Below, piece after piece: positions 45,402 to 54,979 of a stretch of DNA of 64,000 nucleotides. How positions within the stretch are numbered: the stretch's first letter is position 1; every line of letters starts with the position of its first letter. Made by a program: the position numbers and the translations under genes. Below the pieces are notes generated by a model. That model worked only from the letters and a program-made list of their open reading frames with translations, made no database searches and was not told the origin of the DNA. This DNA is from Amycolatopsis nivea. GTDB taxonomy: Bacteria; Actinomycetota; Actinomycetes; Mycobacteriales; Pseudonocardiaceae. The stretch is from positions 62,001-126,000 of the forward strand of contig NZ_SDLT01000012.1 in assembly GCF_004522235.1 (NCBI RefSeq), in the 5' to 3' direction.

Positions 45402-45929
45402 ATGACTGACGCTCTCATCATGGGCGGGATCCTGCTCGCCCTCGTTCTTTTCACCCAGGTGGGCCGCCATCGGCACAACCTGGTCATGGGCATCATGCCG
45501 TTCGTTTCGTGCACCGTCATCGGGGTGCTGTACTTCACCGGCGGGATCTCGCTCACCGCGCCGAACCTGACGGCCGGCCTGGTCGGGGCTGTCGTCGGAG
45601 GGGTCGCCGGTGCGGGGCTGATCGCGACCACGCGGGTGGAGCGCAGCCCGGACACCGGGCGCGTGCAGACCTGGGCGGGCTGGCCGTACCTGCTGATCTG
45701 GCTCGCCGTGCTGGGCGGGCGGCTGGTGTTCGTGTGGGCGGTGGAGAACGTGCGCCCGTTCGCGGTGAAGGTCGGCGAATTCCTGGTCAGCGCGCATCTG
45801 GACAAGGACGGTGTCGGCCTGTTCTTCGTGCTGATGGCGCTGGCGATGGTCGCGGTGCGGGCCGGCGGGGTGCTGTGGTTGTCCCGGCAGCTCGAAGCCG
45901 TCCGCGATGGGCAGCCGGTGCGGGCCTGA
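45402..45929 (+). CDS. Hypothetical membrane protein, about four to five helices
   Basis: A 175-residue integral membrane protein (helices near 6-20, 29-45, 53-70, 88-103, 128-145). It ends 40 bases before the sensor kinase and is in the same direction, so it is probably expressed with the two-component pair and may be its membrane partner. No family is recognised with certainty. Confidence 0.7.
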   Translation: MTDALIMGGILLALVLFTQVGRHRHNLVMGIMPFVSCTVIGVLYFTGGISLTAPNLTAGLVGAVVGGVAGAGLIATTRVERSPDTGRVQTWAGWPYLLIWLAVLGGRLVFVWAVENVRPFAVKVGEFLVSAHLDKDGVGLFFVLMALAMVAVRAGGVLWLSRQLEAVRDGQPVRA

Positions 45930-45969
45930 CTACGCTGAGCTGCGAAGAAGCCCAAGGGGAGGGAATGCG

Positions 45970-47052
45970 ATGACTCGGCTGCCGCTGGTCCTGATGCGGC
46001 TGCTCACGCCGGTCGCGTTCGTCGCGATTCTCGTCACCGCGCAGCCCCCGGCGAAGTGGGAGTGGGTGCCGCTGTCCGCTTCTGTGGCGAGCGGCCTGGC
46101 GTTCGGGGCGCTGGACCTTCGCTGGCCGCGGGCGGCGGTCGTGCTGCTTTCGCTGGCCGCGCTGTTCGGCACGGTCGTGGCGGTCGCGGACCCGAGTCTC
46201 ACCGGACCGTCGCTGGTCTGCCTGTCCTTGCTCGTGTTGTCCTCGCTGGCGGCGATCACCCCGGCGGAGATCATCACGGTGGCTGCGGTCGTGGGGGTCG
46301 CAGCCGCCGTCGGCGGATACCTCGCCGGGCAGCCGGGCGAGCTCGTGGCGGGGAACGCGCTCGCGGTGGCCGTGGTGGTGCTGCTCGGGCTCAACCGGCG
46401 GCAGTACCGGGTGCAGGCTCGGCAGGCCAGGGACCTGCTGGACCAGACGCGGCTCACCCAGGAGGCCGTCGCCCGGGGCGCGACGCTGGAGGAACGCGCC
46501 CGGCTGGCCAGGGAGGTCCACGACATCCAGGCGCATTCGCTCTCGGCGCTTTCGCTGCATTTGCAGGCCGCGGCGCGGTTGGTGGCCGAGTTGCCGTCCC
46601 CGGACGAAAAACTCGCCGCGTGCGTGCGGAAGGCCGGGCAGCTGGCGCAGGAAGGACTGATCGAGACGCGGCGGGCGGTGCACGCGTTGCGCGGCGATCC
46701 GATGGCGTTGCCGGAGTTGTTCGGCTCGCTGCCGGACAACGCGTCGATCCAGGTGACCGGCGAACCGTGCGAACTCCCCGCGGACGTCACCCTGCTGCTG
46801 TACCGCACTGTCCAAGAAGGACTGTCCAATGCGCGCAAGCACGCGGCGGGCGCGCCGGTGTCGGTCGAACTGTCCTATCTGGACGGCGAAGTGACGATGA
46901 CGGTGGTCAACCGGACGGGATCCGGCAGCGGCCTGCCCGGTGCCGGGTACGGGCTGACCGGTCTGCGCGAGCGCGCGGAGCTGGTCGGCGGCGAGGTGAC
47001 CGCGGGCCCGGATGGCGCGGGCTGGCGGTTGTCGGTGAGGATCCCGGCATGA
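45970..47052 (+). CDS. Sensor histidine kinase, NarL/DesK type
   Basis: A 360-residue kinase with about six N-terminal membrane helices, then a HisKA_3 dimerisation domain. The phosphoacceptor His is residue 184 in [10 protein letters not shown]; the ATP domain includes [12 protein letters not shown] (N box) and [18 protein letters not shown] (G box). ATG 45970 has GAGGGA upstream. It ends four bases into the response regulator gene. With no extracellular loop of size, the signal is probably in or near the membrane. Confidence 0.92.
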   Translation: MTRLPLVLMRLLTPVAFVAILVTAQPPAKWEWVPLSASVASGLAFGALDLRWPRAAVVLLSLAALFGTVVAVADPSLTGPSLVCLSLLVLSSLAAITPAEIITVAAVVGVAAAVGGYLAGQPGELVAGNALAVAVVVLLGLNRRQYRVQARQARDLLDQTRLTQEAVARGATLEERARLAREVHDIQAHSLSALSLHLQAAARLVAELPSPDEKLAACVRKAGQLAQEGLIETRRAVHALRGDPMALPELFGSLPDNASIQVTGEPCELPADVTLLLYRTVQEGLSNARKHAAGAPVSVELSYLDGEVTMTVVNRTGSGSGLPGAGYGLTGLRERAELVGGEVTAGPDGAGWRLSVRIPA

Positions 47053-47684
47053 CGATCGTGCGCGTGCTCGTGGCCGAGGACCAGCCCGCGGTGCGGGAGG
47101 GGCTGGTGCTGCTGGTCGGGTTGCTGCCGGAGATCGAGGTCGTCGGACAGGCGGGCGACGGGATCGCGGCGATCGAGGAGACCCTGCGGCTGCAGCCGGA
47201 CGTCGTGCTGATGGACCTGGACCTCCCGCGCTGCGACGGCGCGGCGGCGACCCGGCGGATCGTCGCGGACCTGCCGGGCACCCGGGTCGTGGTGCTCACG
47301 ACCTACGCGGACAGCGCGTCGATCGTGCGCGCACTGGACGCGGGCGCGGTCGGCTACGTGACGAAGGCGGCGAACGGCGACGAGATCGGCCGCGCGATCC
47401 ACGCGGCGGCGGCCGGGCAGACCGTGATGGACCTGTCGGTGCAGCGGACATTGCTGGCCGCGGCCCGGCGCCCGGCCGCACCGCCGGAGGACGGGCTGAC
47501 GGCGCGCGAGGTAGACGTGCTGAAACTGGTCGCGGCGGGGCGGGGGAACCGGGAGATCGCGCGGGAACTGCAAGTCAGCGAGGCGACGGTGAAGACGCAT
47601 GTGAACCGGATCTTCGCGAAGACCGGCTGCGGGACCCGGGCGCAGGCGGTGCGTTACGCGCATCAGCACGGCTACGCGGACTGA
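47049..47684 (+). CDS. Response regulator, NarL/FixJ family
   Basis: A 211-residue regulator: receiver domain with phosphoacceptor Asp56 (VLMDLDLP), conserved Thr in VLTTYAD and Lys in YVTKAAN, then a LuxR-type helix-turn-helix ([43 protein letters not shown]). Overlaps the kinase by four bases; the pair is a cognate system. The target is likely this operon or neighbouring transport genes. Confidence 0.93.
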   Translation: MTIVRVLVAEDQPAVREGLVLLVGLLPEIEVVGQAGDGIAAIEETLRLQPDVVLMDLDLPRCDGAAATRRIVADLPGTRVVVLTTYADSASIVRALDAGAVGYVTKAANGDEIGRAIHAAAAGQTVMDLSVQRTLLAAARRPAAPPEDGLTAREVDVLKLVAAGRGNREIARELQVSEATVKTHVNRIFAKTGCGTRAQAVRYAHQHGYAD

Positions 47685-47708
47685 GCGACGACCTGGGTTC
47701 GCGGACAG

Positions 47709-48317
47709 TCAGCGGGCGAACCAGCCGGAGCGGAAGACCGGAGCCTCGCCCGCCACGGCGCGGCGGCACCAGTCCGCGACCGCCTCGCCGACCTCCGCCG
47801 GGCCGAGGGAGGACGTGTCGATCACGGTCATCGCCCAGTCCGGACCCGGAACGCGCCCGACCCAGCGGTCCCAGCGCATCTCCGGCCAGGCGTCCGTCGT
47901 GACAGCTTCCGGGAGATGAGCCGGGTTGTGAGCGTGCGCGCGCAGCCACGCCGCGAATGCTTGGTTCGCGGGGCTCGGCTCGCCGCGGCGGGCGAGCCGA
48001 GCCAGGTGGGCCTCGTCGCTGAGGTCGAGCAGGCAGCCGGCGATGTCGATCCGGTCCGCGCTCGGCGCCGCCAGTGCTTCGCCGACCGGTATCGGATCGC
48101 CGGCCAGCAGCAGGTGCCTGCCTTCGGCTTCGAGCGCGATCGCGCGCTGCACCGCGATTTCCACCTGCTCCTGCCGCCACGCGACGGTCGGCACGGCCGG
48201 GATCGGGCCCAGCGTGCTCAGTTCGGCGGTCTCGTACGTTTCGCCGAGCAGAGGCCGCGCGTGCACGCGAGCGGTGGTTTTGCCGACGCAGGACGCGCCC
48301 GAGACAACCAGCAACAT
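47709..48317 (-). CDS. P-loop kinase-like NTPase
   Basis: A 202-residue protein with Walker A GASCVGKTT at the N-terminus and a later LLLAGDPIP; its build resembles small shikimate- or gluconate-kinase-like ATPases. ATG 48317. Stands 17 bases after the dihydrofolate-reductase-like gene and may be co-transcribed. Substrate unknown. Confidence 0.7.
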   Translation of the reverse strand: MLLVVSGASCVGKTTARVHARPLLGETYETAELSTLGPIPAVPTVAWRQEQVEIAVQRAIALEAEGRHLLLAGDPIPVGEALAAPSADRIDIAGCLLDLSDEAHLARLARRGEPSPANQAFAAWLRAHAHNPAHLPEAVTTDAWPEMRWDRWVGRVPGPDWAMTVIDTSSLGPAEVGEAVADWCRRAVAGEAPVFRSGWFAR

Positions 48318-48334
48318 TGCCCCGACGCTAGGGC

Positions 48335-48910
48335 CTACTGCTCGGAACCCTCCACCGAATTTTCGCGCACGTACCGCGAAAGCGTCGCCGCGCCAACGCG
48401 TTCCACCGACACGCATTCCAGGTGCGCGGGTCCGGTGCCGTCCGGGAAAAGGCGGGTGCCGTGGCCCAAAATGGTCGGGAAGGTCAGCAGCCGGTACTCG
48501 TCGACGAGGTCCGCCGCCATCAGCGTGTGCACCACGCTCAGGCTGCCGGTGACGACGACGTCCCGCTCTTCCCGTTTCACCGCGTCGACCAGGTCGCCGT
48601 CGAGGACCGACGAGTTCTGCCACGCGCTGGTGTCGGCCAGCGTGCTGGTGGCGACCAGCTTGGGCACGGCGTTCATCCGCTGCGAGAACGGGTCGTCGCG
48701 GTGCGGCCACAGGTGCGAGAACAGCTCCCAGGTCTTGCGCCCGAGCAGCAGGACCCCGTCGTCCAGCGTGGCGCCGAGGCGGAATTTGTCGCCCGCGACG
48801 GACTCCGGGCCGTGCCGGAACGCCCAGCCGGCGTCCGGGGCGCCGGAGGAGGCGTCCGGGTCGGACGAAATGCCGTCGAGGGTGGTGAAGGCGATGACGA
48901 TGACGCTCAT
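48335..48910 (-). CDS. Dihydrofolate reductase / RibD C-terminal domain protein
   Basis: A 191-residue RibD-C fold protein: IVIAFTTLDGISSDPD, DDGVLLLGRKTWELF and RDVVVTGSLSVVHTLMAADLVDEYRLLTFP and VLGHG-like GTRLFPDG are family marks. These small reductases bind NADPH; most actinobacterial copies have no assigned substrate. No full folate-reductase active site (no N-terminal Ile/Asp pair) is seen. Confidence 0.85.
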   Translation of the reverse strand: MSVIVIAFTTLDGISSDPDASSGAPDAGWAFRHGPESVAGDKFRLGATLDDGVLLLGRKTWELFSHLWPHRDDPFSQRMNAVPKLVATSTLADTSAWQNSSVLDGDLVDAVKREERDVVVTGSLSVVHTLMAADLVDEYRLLTFPTILGHGTRLFPDGTGPAHLECVSVERVGAATLSRYVRENSVEGSEQ

Positions 48911-48978
48911 GGCGGAGATCCCTTCAATCGGTGTCGCCAGTACTTACCGGCGGCCCCGGCCGAACTCATCGGCGAATC

Positions 48979-49899
48979 TCAAAAAATCTTCGCCGGCAGG
49001 TCGAACGCCTGGAAAACGCGCGGATCGGCGAACACGGCGTTGTGCGAAATCCGCCCGCCGGCGACGGTGAAGACCTGGAGAGTGTGCAACTGGCCGTCGG
49101 GGGTGTAGGCGGCGAGCGCGGGCTGCCCGTTGGCGGTGAGGCCGCGGACGGTCCAGCCGACGCCGCGCATTTCGAAGACCCGGTGCATGAACCGGCCGTA
49201 GTCGCCGCTGCCGCGGAACCAGAGCGGGACCGGCGGCATTTCCAGGATCGCGTCGTCGGTGAGCAGCCGGACGAGCGCCTCGACGTCGGCGGCCTCGAAG
49301 GCTTGCGCGTACCGGTCGATCACCGCCTGGGTTTCCGCGTCGTCCGGTTCGGCGATCTCGTCCATCTCGCCCGCGTCGGCGAGCGCGGCGCGGGCTCGTT
49401 GCAGTGCGCTGTTGACCGCCGGAACGGTCGTCTCCAGCTGGGTGGCGACCTCGGCCGCGCTGAATTCGAGCACCGACCGGAGCACGACGACCGCCCGTTG
49501 CCGCGCCGGGAGGACCTGGGTCGCGGCGACCCACGCCAGCCGCAGCCCGGCGCGGGTGTCGGCATCGCAGCGCGCGTCGGGGAACGGTTGCAGCCACGGG
49601 ATGTCCGTCGCCGGCTGCAGCGGCGCGCCCGGATCGTCGCTGGCGGCGCCGAGACCGGACGGCAACGGACGCCGGGCCCGACCTTCCAACGCGGTCAGGC
49701 AGACGTTCGTCGCGATCCGATACAGCCAGGTCCGGACCGAAGCGCGGGCCGGGTCGTACCGGTCGCGGGCTTTCCACGCGCGCAGCAGCGTTTCCTGCAC
49801 CAGATCCTCGGCCTCGTGGAACGAGCCGGCCATCCGGTAGCAGTAGGCGGTCAGCTCGCCGCGGTGCGATTCGAAGTCCACCGCGTCATCATCCGGCAC
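48979..49899 (-). CDS. ECF sigma factor with C-terminal SnoaL domain (SigG-like)
   Basis: A 306-residue sigma factor: region 2 (YCYRMAGSFHEAEDLVQETLLRAWKARDRYD), region 4 (VLPARQRAVVVLRSVLEFSAAEVATQLETTVPAVNSALQRARA), then a SnoaL-like domain from about 190 (FEAADVEALVRLLTDDAILEMPP) that in this class regulates sigma activity in place of an anti-sigma factor. Its start overlaps the end of lysR by 11 bases, so the two may be co-expressed. Confidence 0.88.
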   Translation of the reverse strand: MPDDDAVDFESHRGELTAYCYRMAGSFHEAEDLVQETLLRAWKARDRYDPARASVRTWLYRIATNVCLTALEGRARRPLPSGLGAASDDPGAPLQPATDIPWLQPFPDARCDADTRAGLRLAWVAATQVLPARQRAVVVLRSVLEFSAAEVATQLETTVPAVNSALQRARAALADAGEMDEIAEPDDAETQAVIDRYAQAFEAADVEALVRLLTDDAILEMPPVPLWFRGSGDYGRFMHRVFEMRGVGWTVRGLTANGQPALAAYTPDGQLHTLQVFTVAGGRISHNAVFADPRVFQAFDLPAKIF

Positions 49900-50767
49900 G
49901 TGCGACGCTGAGGAAACGGTCGACCACGGGGTTGTTCTCGTGGTCGGTGCGCGAGATCGCTGAGACGGTGGAGAACGCGCCCGGGTCGGTGAGGGTGAGG
50001 TAGCGCAGTCCGGGCAGTTGCAAGGCGCGTAAGGCGTTCGGCACGATCGCGATGCCGGTGTCGGCGGCGACGAGGCCGAGCATGGTCGGGAATTGGACGG
50101 CTTCCTGGACCACGCGCATCCGGAATCCGGCGCGCAGGCACAGCGTCTCGATGTGGTCGTGCAGCCGCGAGACGCGCGTGCGAGGGAAGGCGAGGAAAGG
50201 CTCGTCGGCCAGTTCCGCCATCTCGACGGTTTCCTTGTCCGCCAACGGATGCGTCTCGGACACGGCCACGATCAGCCGTTCGCGGCCCAGTGGGTGCACG
50301 GTCAGTCCGGCGGCTTCGCCGACCTCGCGGGCGATGCCGACGTCGAGCTGACCGTCCCCGAGCGCGGCGATTTGCGCGTCCGTGGTCGATTCGGTCAGTT
50401 CAAATCGGACTTTCGGCCATTGCCGACGCATTTCCAGCACCGTGGCGGGCACGATTTCGAGCGCCGCCGAGCTGACGAACCCGATCCGCAGCAGTCCGAG
50501 TTCGCCCCGTGCGGCGTGTGCGACCGCGGTGAGGGCGTGTTGGCTGTCCGCGAGCACACGACGGCCTTCGGTCAGCAGCACGCGGCCCGGTTCGGTCAGC
50601 TCGACGCTGCGGGTCGTCCGCAGGAGCAGCCGCACGGACAGCTCCTTCTCCAGCTTCGCGATCTGCTGGCTGAGCGCGGGCTGGGCGAGGTGCAGCCGTT
50701 CGGCGGCGCGGCGGAAGCTGCGTTCCTCGGCAACCGCGACGAAGTAGCGAAGCTGGCGGAGTTCCAC
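49889..50767 (-). CDS. LysR-family transcriptional regulator
   Basis: A 292-residue regulator: N-terminal winged helix-turn-helix (ELRQLRYFVAVAEERSFRRAA, LAQPALSQQIAKLEKEL) and a C-terminal substrate-binding-like sensor domain. It diverges from the six-gene operon, with an inverted repeat of the LysR T-N11-A type in the gap, and is the obvious regulator of that operon. Confidence 0.93.
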   Translation of the reverse strand: MELRQLRYFVAVAEERSFRRAAERLHLAQPALSQQIAKLEKELSVRLLLRTTRSVELTEPGRVLLTEGRRVLADSQHALTAVAHAARGELGLLRIGFVSSAALEIVPATVLEMRRQWPKVRFELTESTTDAQIAALGDGQLDVGIAREVGEAAGLTVHPLGRERLIVAVSETHPLADKETVEMAELADEPFLAFPRTRVSRLHDHIETLCLRAGFRMRVVQEAVQFPTMLGLVAADTGIAIVPNALRALQLPGLRYLTLTDPGAFSTVSAISRTDHENNPVVDRFLSVARAG

Positions 50768-50771
50768 GCCG

Positions 50772-50792
50772 CTGATAATGGTTCCTTATCAG
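50772..50792. promoter_or_regulatory. LysR-type operator
   Basis: CTGATAA and TTATCAG arms, seven bases apart, four bases from the lysR start codon and about 90 bases before the aldehyde dehydrogenase start; fits an autoregulatory site that also activates the divergent operon. Confidence 0.7.
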
Positions 50793-50879
50793 TGAGTAGG
50801 CAATAGATACTTCACTCTGTGTTCCGCGCGACTTAGCGTCATGGACGACAAGCACCGTCGCGAACGTCGAGGAGCACCC

Positions 50880-52340
50880 GTGGATCACGCATTGTCGTTG
50901 CAGCACTTCGTAGCGGGACGGTGGGTTCCCGGCGACGGACCGGTCGCGCGGAGTGCCGACCCGGCGGATCCCGCGCAGATCGTGGCCGAGTACCGGACGG
51001 CCGGTCCGGAACTGCTGGACGAGGCGGTGCGCGCGGCGGTGGCGGCGCAGCCGGAGTGGGATCGCCAGGGCACCATCGCGCGCGGTCTCGTGCTGCGGCG
51101 GGCGGCGGAACTGCTCGCCCAGCGCGCCGAATCGGTGGCCGCGTTGATGACCCGCGAACAGGGCAAGACGCTGGCGGAGTCGCGCGGCGAGGTGGCTGCC
51201 TCGGTCGAGACGCTGCACTATCACGCGGGCCGGGCGCGCAGTGCCGACGGCGTGCTCTACCCGTCCGGCAACCCGGACGAGGTCGTGCGGACCGTGCGCC
51301 GTCCGCTGGGTGTCGTCGGCGTGATCACGCCGTGGAACTTCCCGGTGCAGATCCCGGCGTGGAAGCTCGCGCCAGCGCTGCTGTGGGGCAACTCCGTGGT
51401 GTGGAAGCCGGCCAGCGACACGGTCGCGCTGGCGGTCGCGTTCGCCGAGATCCTGATCGAGGCCGGGGTGCCGGACGGCGTGCTCAACCTGCTGCTCGCG
51501 CCTGGATCGCTCGGTGCCGAGCTGGTGGAACGGCCGGAGCTGTCCGGCGTCACCTTCACCGGGTCGGTGCCGGTGGGCCGGGCGATCCAGGCTGCCGTCG
51601 TGCCGCGCGGGGCGAAGGTGCAGCTCGAACTCGGCGGGCACAGCGCGGCGATCGTCCTGCCCGACGCCGACCCGGCCCAGGCCGCCGCGGCGCTGGTCAC
51701 CGCGTCGATGAGCGGGACCGGGCAGAAGTGCACGGCCGCCCGCCGGATCATCGCGGTCGGGGACGCCTACGACCGGCTGGTTGCCGAGCTGTCCGCGCGG
51801 GTCAAGGGCCTCGTGGTCGGCTCGGGCACGACGCCGGGAGTCGAGATCGGGCCGTTGGTGTCCGCCCGGGCGGCGGAAGAGGTCGAGGGCGCGATCCAGC
51901 AGGCGGTCGACGAGGGCGCGACGGTGCTGGCCCGCGCGGACTGCCCGCAGGGCGGGGCGTTCGTCGCACCGACCCTGCTGGCCGGGACGCCCGAACTGAC
52001 GATCAGCCAGGAGGAAGTGTTCGGCCCGGTCGCCACCGTGCTGCGCGCCGCCGACCTGGACGAGGCGATCCGGCTCGCGAACGGCACCCGGTTCGGGCTC
52101 ACCGCGGCGGTGTTCACCGACGACGAGCGCGCGGTGCGGCAGTGCCTGCGCGACCTGGACGCGGGCATCGTGAAGGTCAATGCGCCGAATACCGGGTCCG
52201 AGGTGCACGCGCCGTTCGGCGGTCTCAAGGACTCGTCGTTCCCGGCGCCCCGCGAGCAGAACGGCGAATCCGCCGCGGAGTTCTTCACCTGGACCAAAAC
52301 CGCGTACCTGCGGACGTCCGCGCCCCGGGAACAATCGTGA
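50880..52340 (+). CDS. Aldehyde dehydrogenase family protein
   Basis: A 486-residue NAD(P)-dependent dehydrogenase. Catalytic residues are present: the Asn in TPWNFPVQ, the Glu in LELGGH and the Cys in GTGQKCTAARR; the C-terminal NEVTG-like segment reads PFGGLKDS. GTG 50880 is preferred because GAGGAG stands five bases ahead; ATG 50841 has none. First gene of a tight operon; the substrate aldehyde would come from the neighbouring enzymes. Its stop overlaps the next GTG by four bases. Confidence 0.93.
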   Translation: MDHALSLQHFVAGRWVPGDGPVARSADPADPAQIVAEYRTAGPELLDEAVRAAVAAQPEWDRQGTIARGLVLRRAAELLAQRAESVAALMTREQGKTLAESRGEVAASVETLHYHAGRARSADGVLYPSGNPDEVVRTVRRPLGVVGVITPWNFPVQIPAWKLAPALLWGNSVVWKPASDTVALAVAFAEILIEAGVPDGVLNLLLAPGSLGAELVERPELSGVTFTGSVPVGRAIQAAVVPRGAKVQLELGGHSAAIVLPDADPAQAAAALVTASMSGTGQKCTAARRIIAVGDAYDRLVAELSARVKGLVVGSGTTPGVEIGPLVSARAAEEVEGAIQQAVDEGATVLARADCPQGGAFVAPTLLAGTPELTISQEEVFGPVATVLRAADLDEAIRLANGTRFGLTAAVFTDDERAVRQCLRDLDAGIVKVNAPNTGSEVHAPFGGLKDSSFPAPREQNGESAAEFFTWTKTAYLRTSAPREQS

Positions 52341-53989
52341 CCCGGCCTGCGGACACCGCGCTCGCCCCGGCGGAACTGGGCGCTGCCCGCTACACCCGGC
52401 ACAGCTTCGCGCGGTCGTTCCTCCGGCAGGCCGCTCGGGAACGCTGGGCAGTGTCCCGCACCCGGTGGGAGTTCGACGACAGCGGTCACGGCGAGGCGGT
52501 GTACCGGATCGACGCGGACGGCACTCTGCTGCACTTCACGGTGTTTTCCACGGTACTGCAGGAAAACGAGCGCACTGACCGCGTGATCGCGAAGCGGTGG
52601 GATGTTACTGCCGCGCTGGTGGAAGGCCCAGTTCCGGACACTCGGATGGCAGAGCTGCGCCGTGAAGTACCACGGCAGGAAGCTGGCCGCGCCGACGCTG
52701 CGACGCTCGTGTGGACTCGGGCGAACCGGAGCGAACGGTTCTTCGAGTACGTCGCAGCTCAACTGGCCGCCGGTGAACAGCCAGACTGCGCCACGATGGG
52801 CGACAACTGCTACATCCTGCGCAGCACTGCCTTCTACAGCAACGGAAAGTTCGGTCTCGCCGACTTCGACCGGCTTGCCGAAATCCCGCCGCTGCAGGTG
52901 CCCTACCGCGCGCAAATGCTGGCCGCGTGGCTGCTGCGCGAGTTCAGCTACGACCTGGTCGAGCATTGCGCCGCCCGGCGAAACCCCGCCGCGGCAAAGC
53001 TTTCCGGCGACTGGCGGCGGTACCTCGGCCTCGGGAACGCGACCGGACTCGGCATGGTCCCGTTCGTGGTGAACCATCCGCACATCCTCGACGCCTGGTG
53101 CTCGGCACGGGAACTCCCGCTGGCCCATGCGCTCGACGCGGAGGCGGACGCCGGTGCGGTCCGGCGGGCGAGCGAACTGCTCGACCGCGCCCGCCGGTAC
53201 TTCGCCGAACGCGACACCCTGACGACCGCGCCGTACCTGACCGGTCCCGAATTGGCTGAACGTCTCGCCGGAATCGCCTCGCTGCTCAGCGAATTCCCCG
53301 CGGGCGGCTTCCGGTGGCGGGACCTCGACGACCGGGCCGCGGAGTTCGGCGCCGAGGCCCGGGCCGTGCTGCACACCGTCCTGGTCGAACTGGACGATTC
53401 GCTCGACTCGGAGATCGAGCACCTGCTGACCTGCGACCAACGGCGGCGCGTCGACCTCGCCCAGTCCTGCGGCGAGCTGCGCGACCTGCTCGCCGACCGG
53501 TACGACTGGACCCGCGAGTTCGACTTCGCCGACCCGGACGAACAGGCGCGGTTCTGGTTCTCCGCCGAGGACAACGAAGAACCCCGGCGCGGCAACCGCG
53601 GCCAGGACCCGGGCGAATCGATGGAGCATCCGATCGACATCGCCCGCGCCGTGCACGCCCTCCGGCACGATCTGGCCGGTGCCGACGCGGGCCGTTCGGT
53701 CGCGGAGTTCCTGCTGGAATTCCCGTGGCACCGGGGCATTGTCGCGCGTGTGCAGTCGGTCGCCGGGCTCCGCTACGGCGAGGTCCGCGCGAACCTGCTC
53801 GCCGACGATTTCCTCCCGCTGCACCTGCAGCGATTCCAGCTCGCCCTCTACGGCATGGAGAACTACAGCCCGCAATCGACCGACTGGTTGCGCGTCACGC
53901 TGTTCTCCGGCGCGCCCCGGGCGCGCGACGTCGAGTCCGGAGTGGACGACGACTGGCTGTTCACCCGCAAGCCCGGAAAGGAGTCCTGA
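52337..53989 (+). CDS. Unrecognised 550-residue protein of catabolic operon
   Basis: A 550-residue mostly helical, soluble protein with no signal peptide. Distinctive blocks: TMGDNCYILRSTAFYSNGKF (about 152), a region FVVNHPHILDAWC (about 240), EIEHLLTCDQRR (about 360) and HLQRFQLALYGMENYSP (about 500), with conserved-looking His, Cys and Tyr. No nucleotide-binding or metal motif is recognised. It is coupled to the aldehyde dehydrogenase (GTGA overlap) and to the M19-like gene (stop and start touching). In this position it may be the first enzyme that attacks the substrate; I cannot name the family. Confidence 0.8.
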   Translation: MTRPADTALAPAELGAARYTRHSFARSFLRQAARERWAVSRTRWEFDDSGHGEAVYRIDADGTLLHFTVFSTVLQENERTDRVIAKRWDVTAALVEGPVPDTRMAELRREVPRQEAGRADAATLVWTRANRSERFFEYVAAQLAAGEQPDCATMGDNCYILRSTAFYSNGKFGLADFDRLAEIPPLQVPYRAQMLAAWLLREFSYDLVEHCAARRNPAAAKLSGDWRRYLGLGNATGLGMVPFVVNHPHILDAWCSARELPLAHALDAEADAGAVRRASELLDRARRYFAERDTLTTAPYLTGPELAERLAGIASLLSEFPAGGFRWRDLDDRAAEFGAEARAVLHTVLVELDDSLDSEIEHLLTCDQRRRVDLAQSCGELRDLLADRYDWTREFDFADPDEQARFWFSAEDNEEPRRGNRGQDPGESMEHPIDIARAVHALRHDLAGADAGRSVAEFLLEFPWHRGIVARVQSVAGLRYGEVRANLLADDFLPLHLQRFQLALYGMENYSPQSTDWLRVTLFSGAPRARDVESGVDDDWLFTRKPGKES

Positions 53990-54979
53990 GTGGACCCCCT
54001 GGAGCACGGCGACCTCACTGTCGTCGACGGACTGCAGATCAACAACTGGGACCGCAAAGTCCTGGAGGAACTGAAAGCCGGCGGCGTCACCGGGGTGAAC
54101 GCGACCTGCGCGGTCTGGGAAGGCCCGCAGGAAACGCTGCGCGCGGTCGCGGACTGGTACGAACTCGCGCGGGACAACGCCGATCTGGTCGTCCTCGCCG
54201 GGAACGCCGACGACATCCGGCAGGCGAAGCGCGACGGCAGGCTCGCCGTGCTGCTCGGCTTCCAGAACACCTCGCCGTTCGGCGACGACTACCGGATGGT
54301 CGAGGTCTTCCACCGGCTCGGCGTGCGCATCGCGCAGCTGACCTACAACATCCAGAACCTCGTCGGCGGCGCCTGCTACGACGAGCACGATTCCGGGCTC
54401 ACCGCGTACGGCCGGTTCATCGTCGCGGAAATGAACCGCGTCGGGATGCTGGTCGACCTGTCGCACGTCGGGAACCGCACGAGCCGCGACGCGATCGACG
54501 CCTCGGCCGGGCCGGTCGCGATCACGCACGCGAACCCGCTGTCCTTCGCGGATTCGCCGCGCAACAAGCCGGACGACGTCATCGACGCGCTCGCCGCGCG
54601 CGGCGGAGTGCTCGGCTGTTGCCTGTACCCCAACGTGATCGGCGGCGAGAAGACGACCCGGCGGCAGTTCTGCGAGATGGTCGCGGGGCTGGTCGAGCGG
54701 ATCGGGCCGGACCACGTCGCGCTCGGCAGCGACTGCACGCGGAACTGGTCGCAGGACTACGTCGCCTGGCTGCGCAACGGCCGGTGGCGGCCCGCGTCGG
54801 CGGTGCCGGTGGAGCCGCAGTGGCCGGTGTGGCCGAACTGGTTCGGCGGACCGGCCGATTTCCCGGTCCTCACCGAAGGATTGCTGGAAGTGGGCCTGGA
54901 CGAGACCGTCGTGGCGCAGGTGCTGGGCGGAAACTGGCTCCGGCTGTTCGACACGGTGTTCCCCGGAGCCGGGCAATGA
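53990..54979 (+). CDS. M19 membrane-dipeptidase-like protein with altered metal site
   Basis: A 329-residue amidohydrolase-fold protein of the peptidase M19 family. Classical members have HxD near the N-terminus and a bridging Glu in EGG(H); here these read GLQINNW and GFQNTSP, while the later His in DLSHVG and ITHANP and the Asp in GSDCTRN are kept. I recall the same GL-N-W and GFQN pattern in proteins next to dimethylglycine/glycine-betaine catabolic genes of Pseudomonas (PA5396-type), so this is a subfamily with a different metal set. GTG 53990 directly follows the previous stop. Confidence 0.85.
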   Translation: MDPLEHGDLTVVDGLQINNWDRKVLEELKAGGVTGVNATCAVWEGPQETLRAVADWYELARDNADLVVLAGNADDIRQAKRDGRLAVLLGFQNTSPFGDDYRMVEVFHRLGVRIAQLTYNIQNLVGGACYDEHDSGLTAYGRFIVAEMNRVGMLVDLSHVGNRTSRDAIDASAGPVAITHANPLSFADSPRNKPDDVIDALAARGGVLGCCLYPNVIGGEKTTRRQFCEMVAGLVERIGPDHVALGSDCTRNWSQDYVAWLRNGRWRPASAVPVEPQWPVWPNWFGGPADFPVLTEGLLEVGLDETVVAQVLGGNWLRLFDTVFPGAGQ

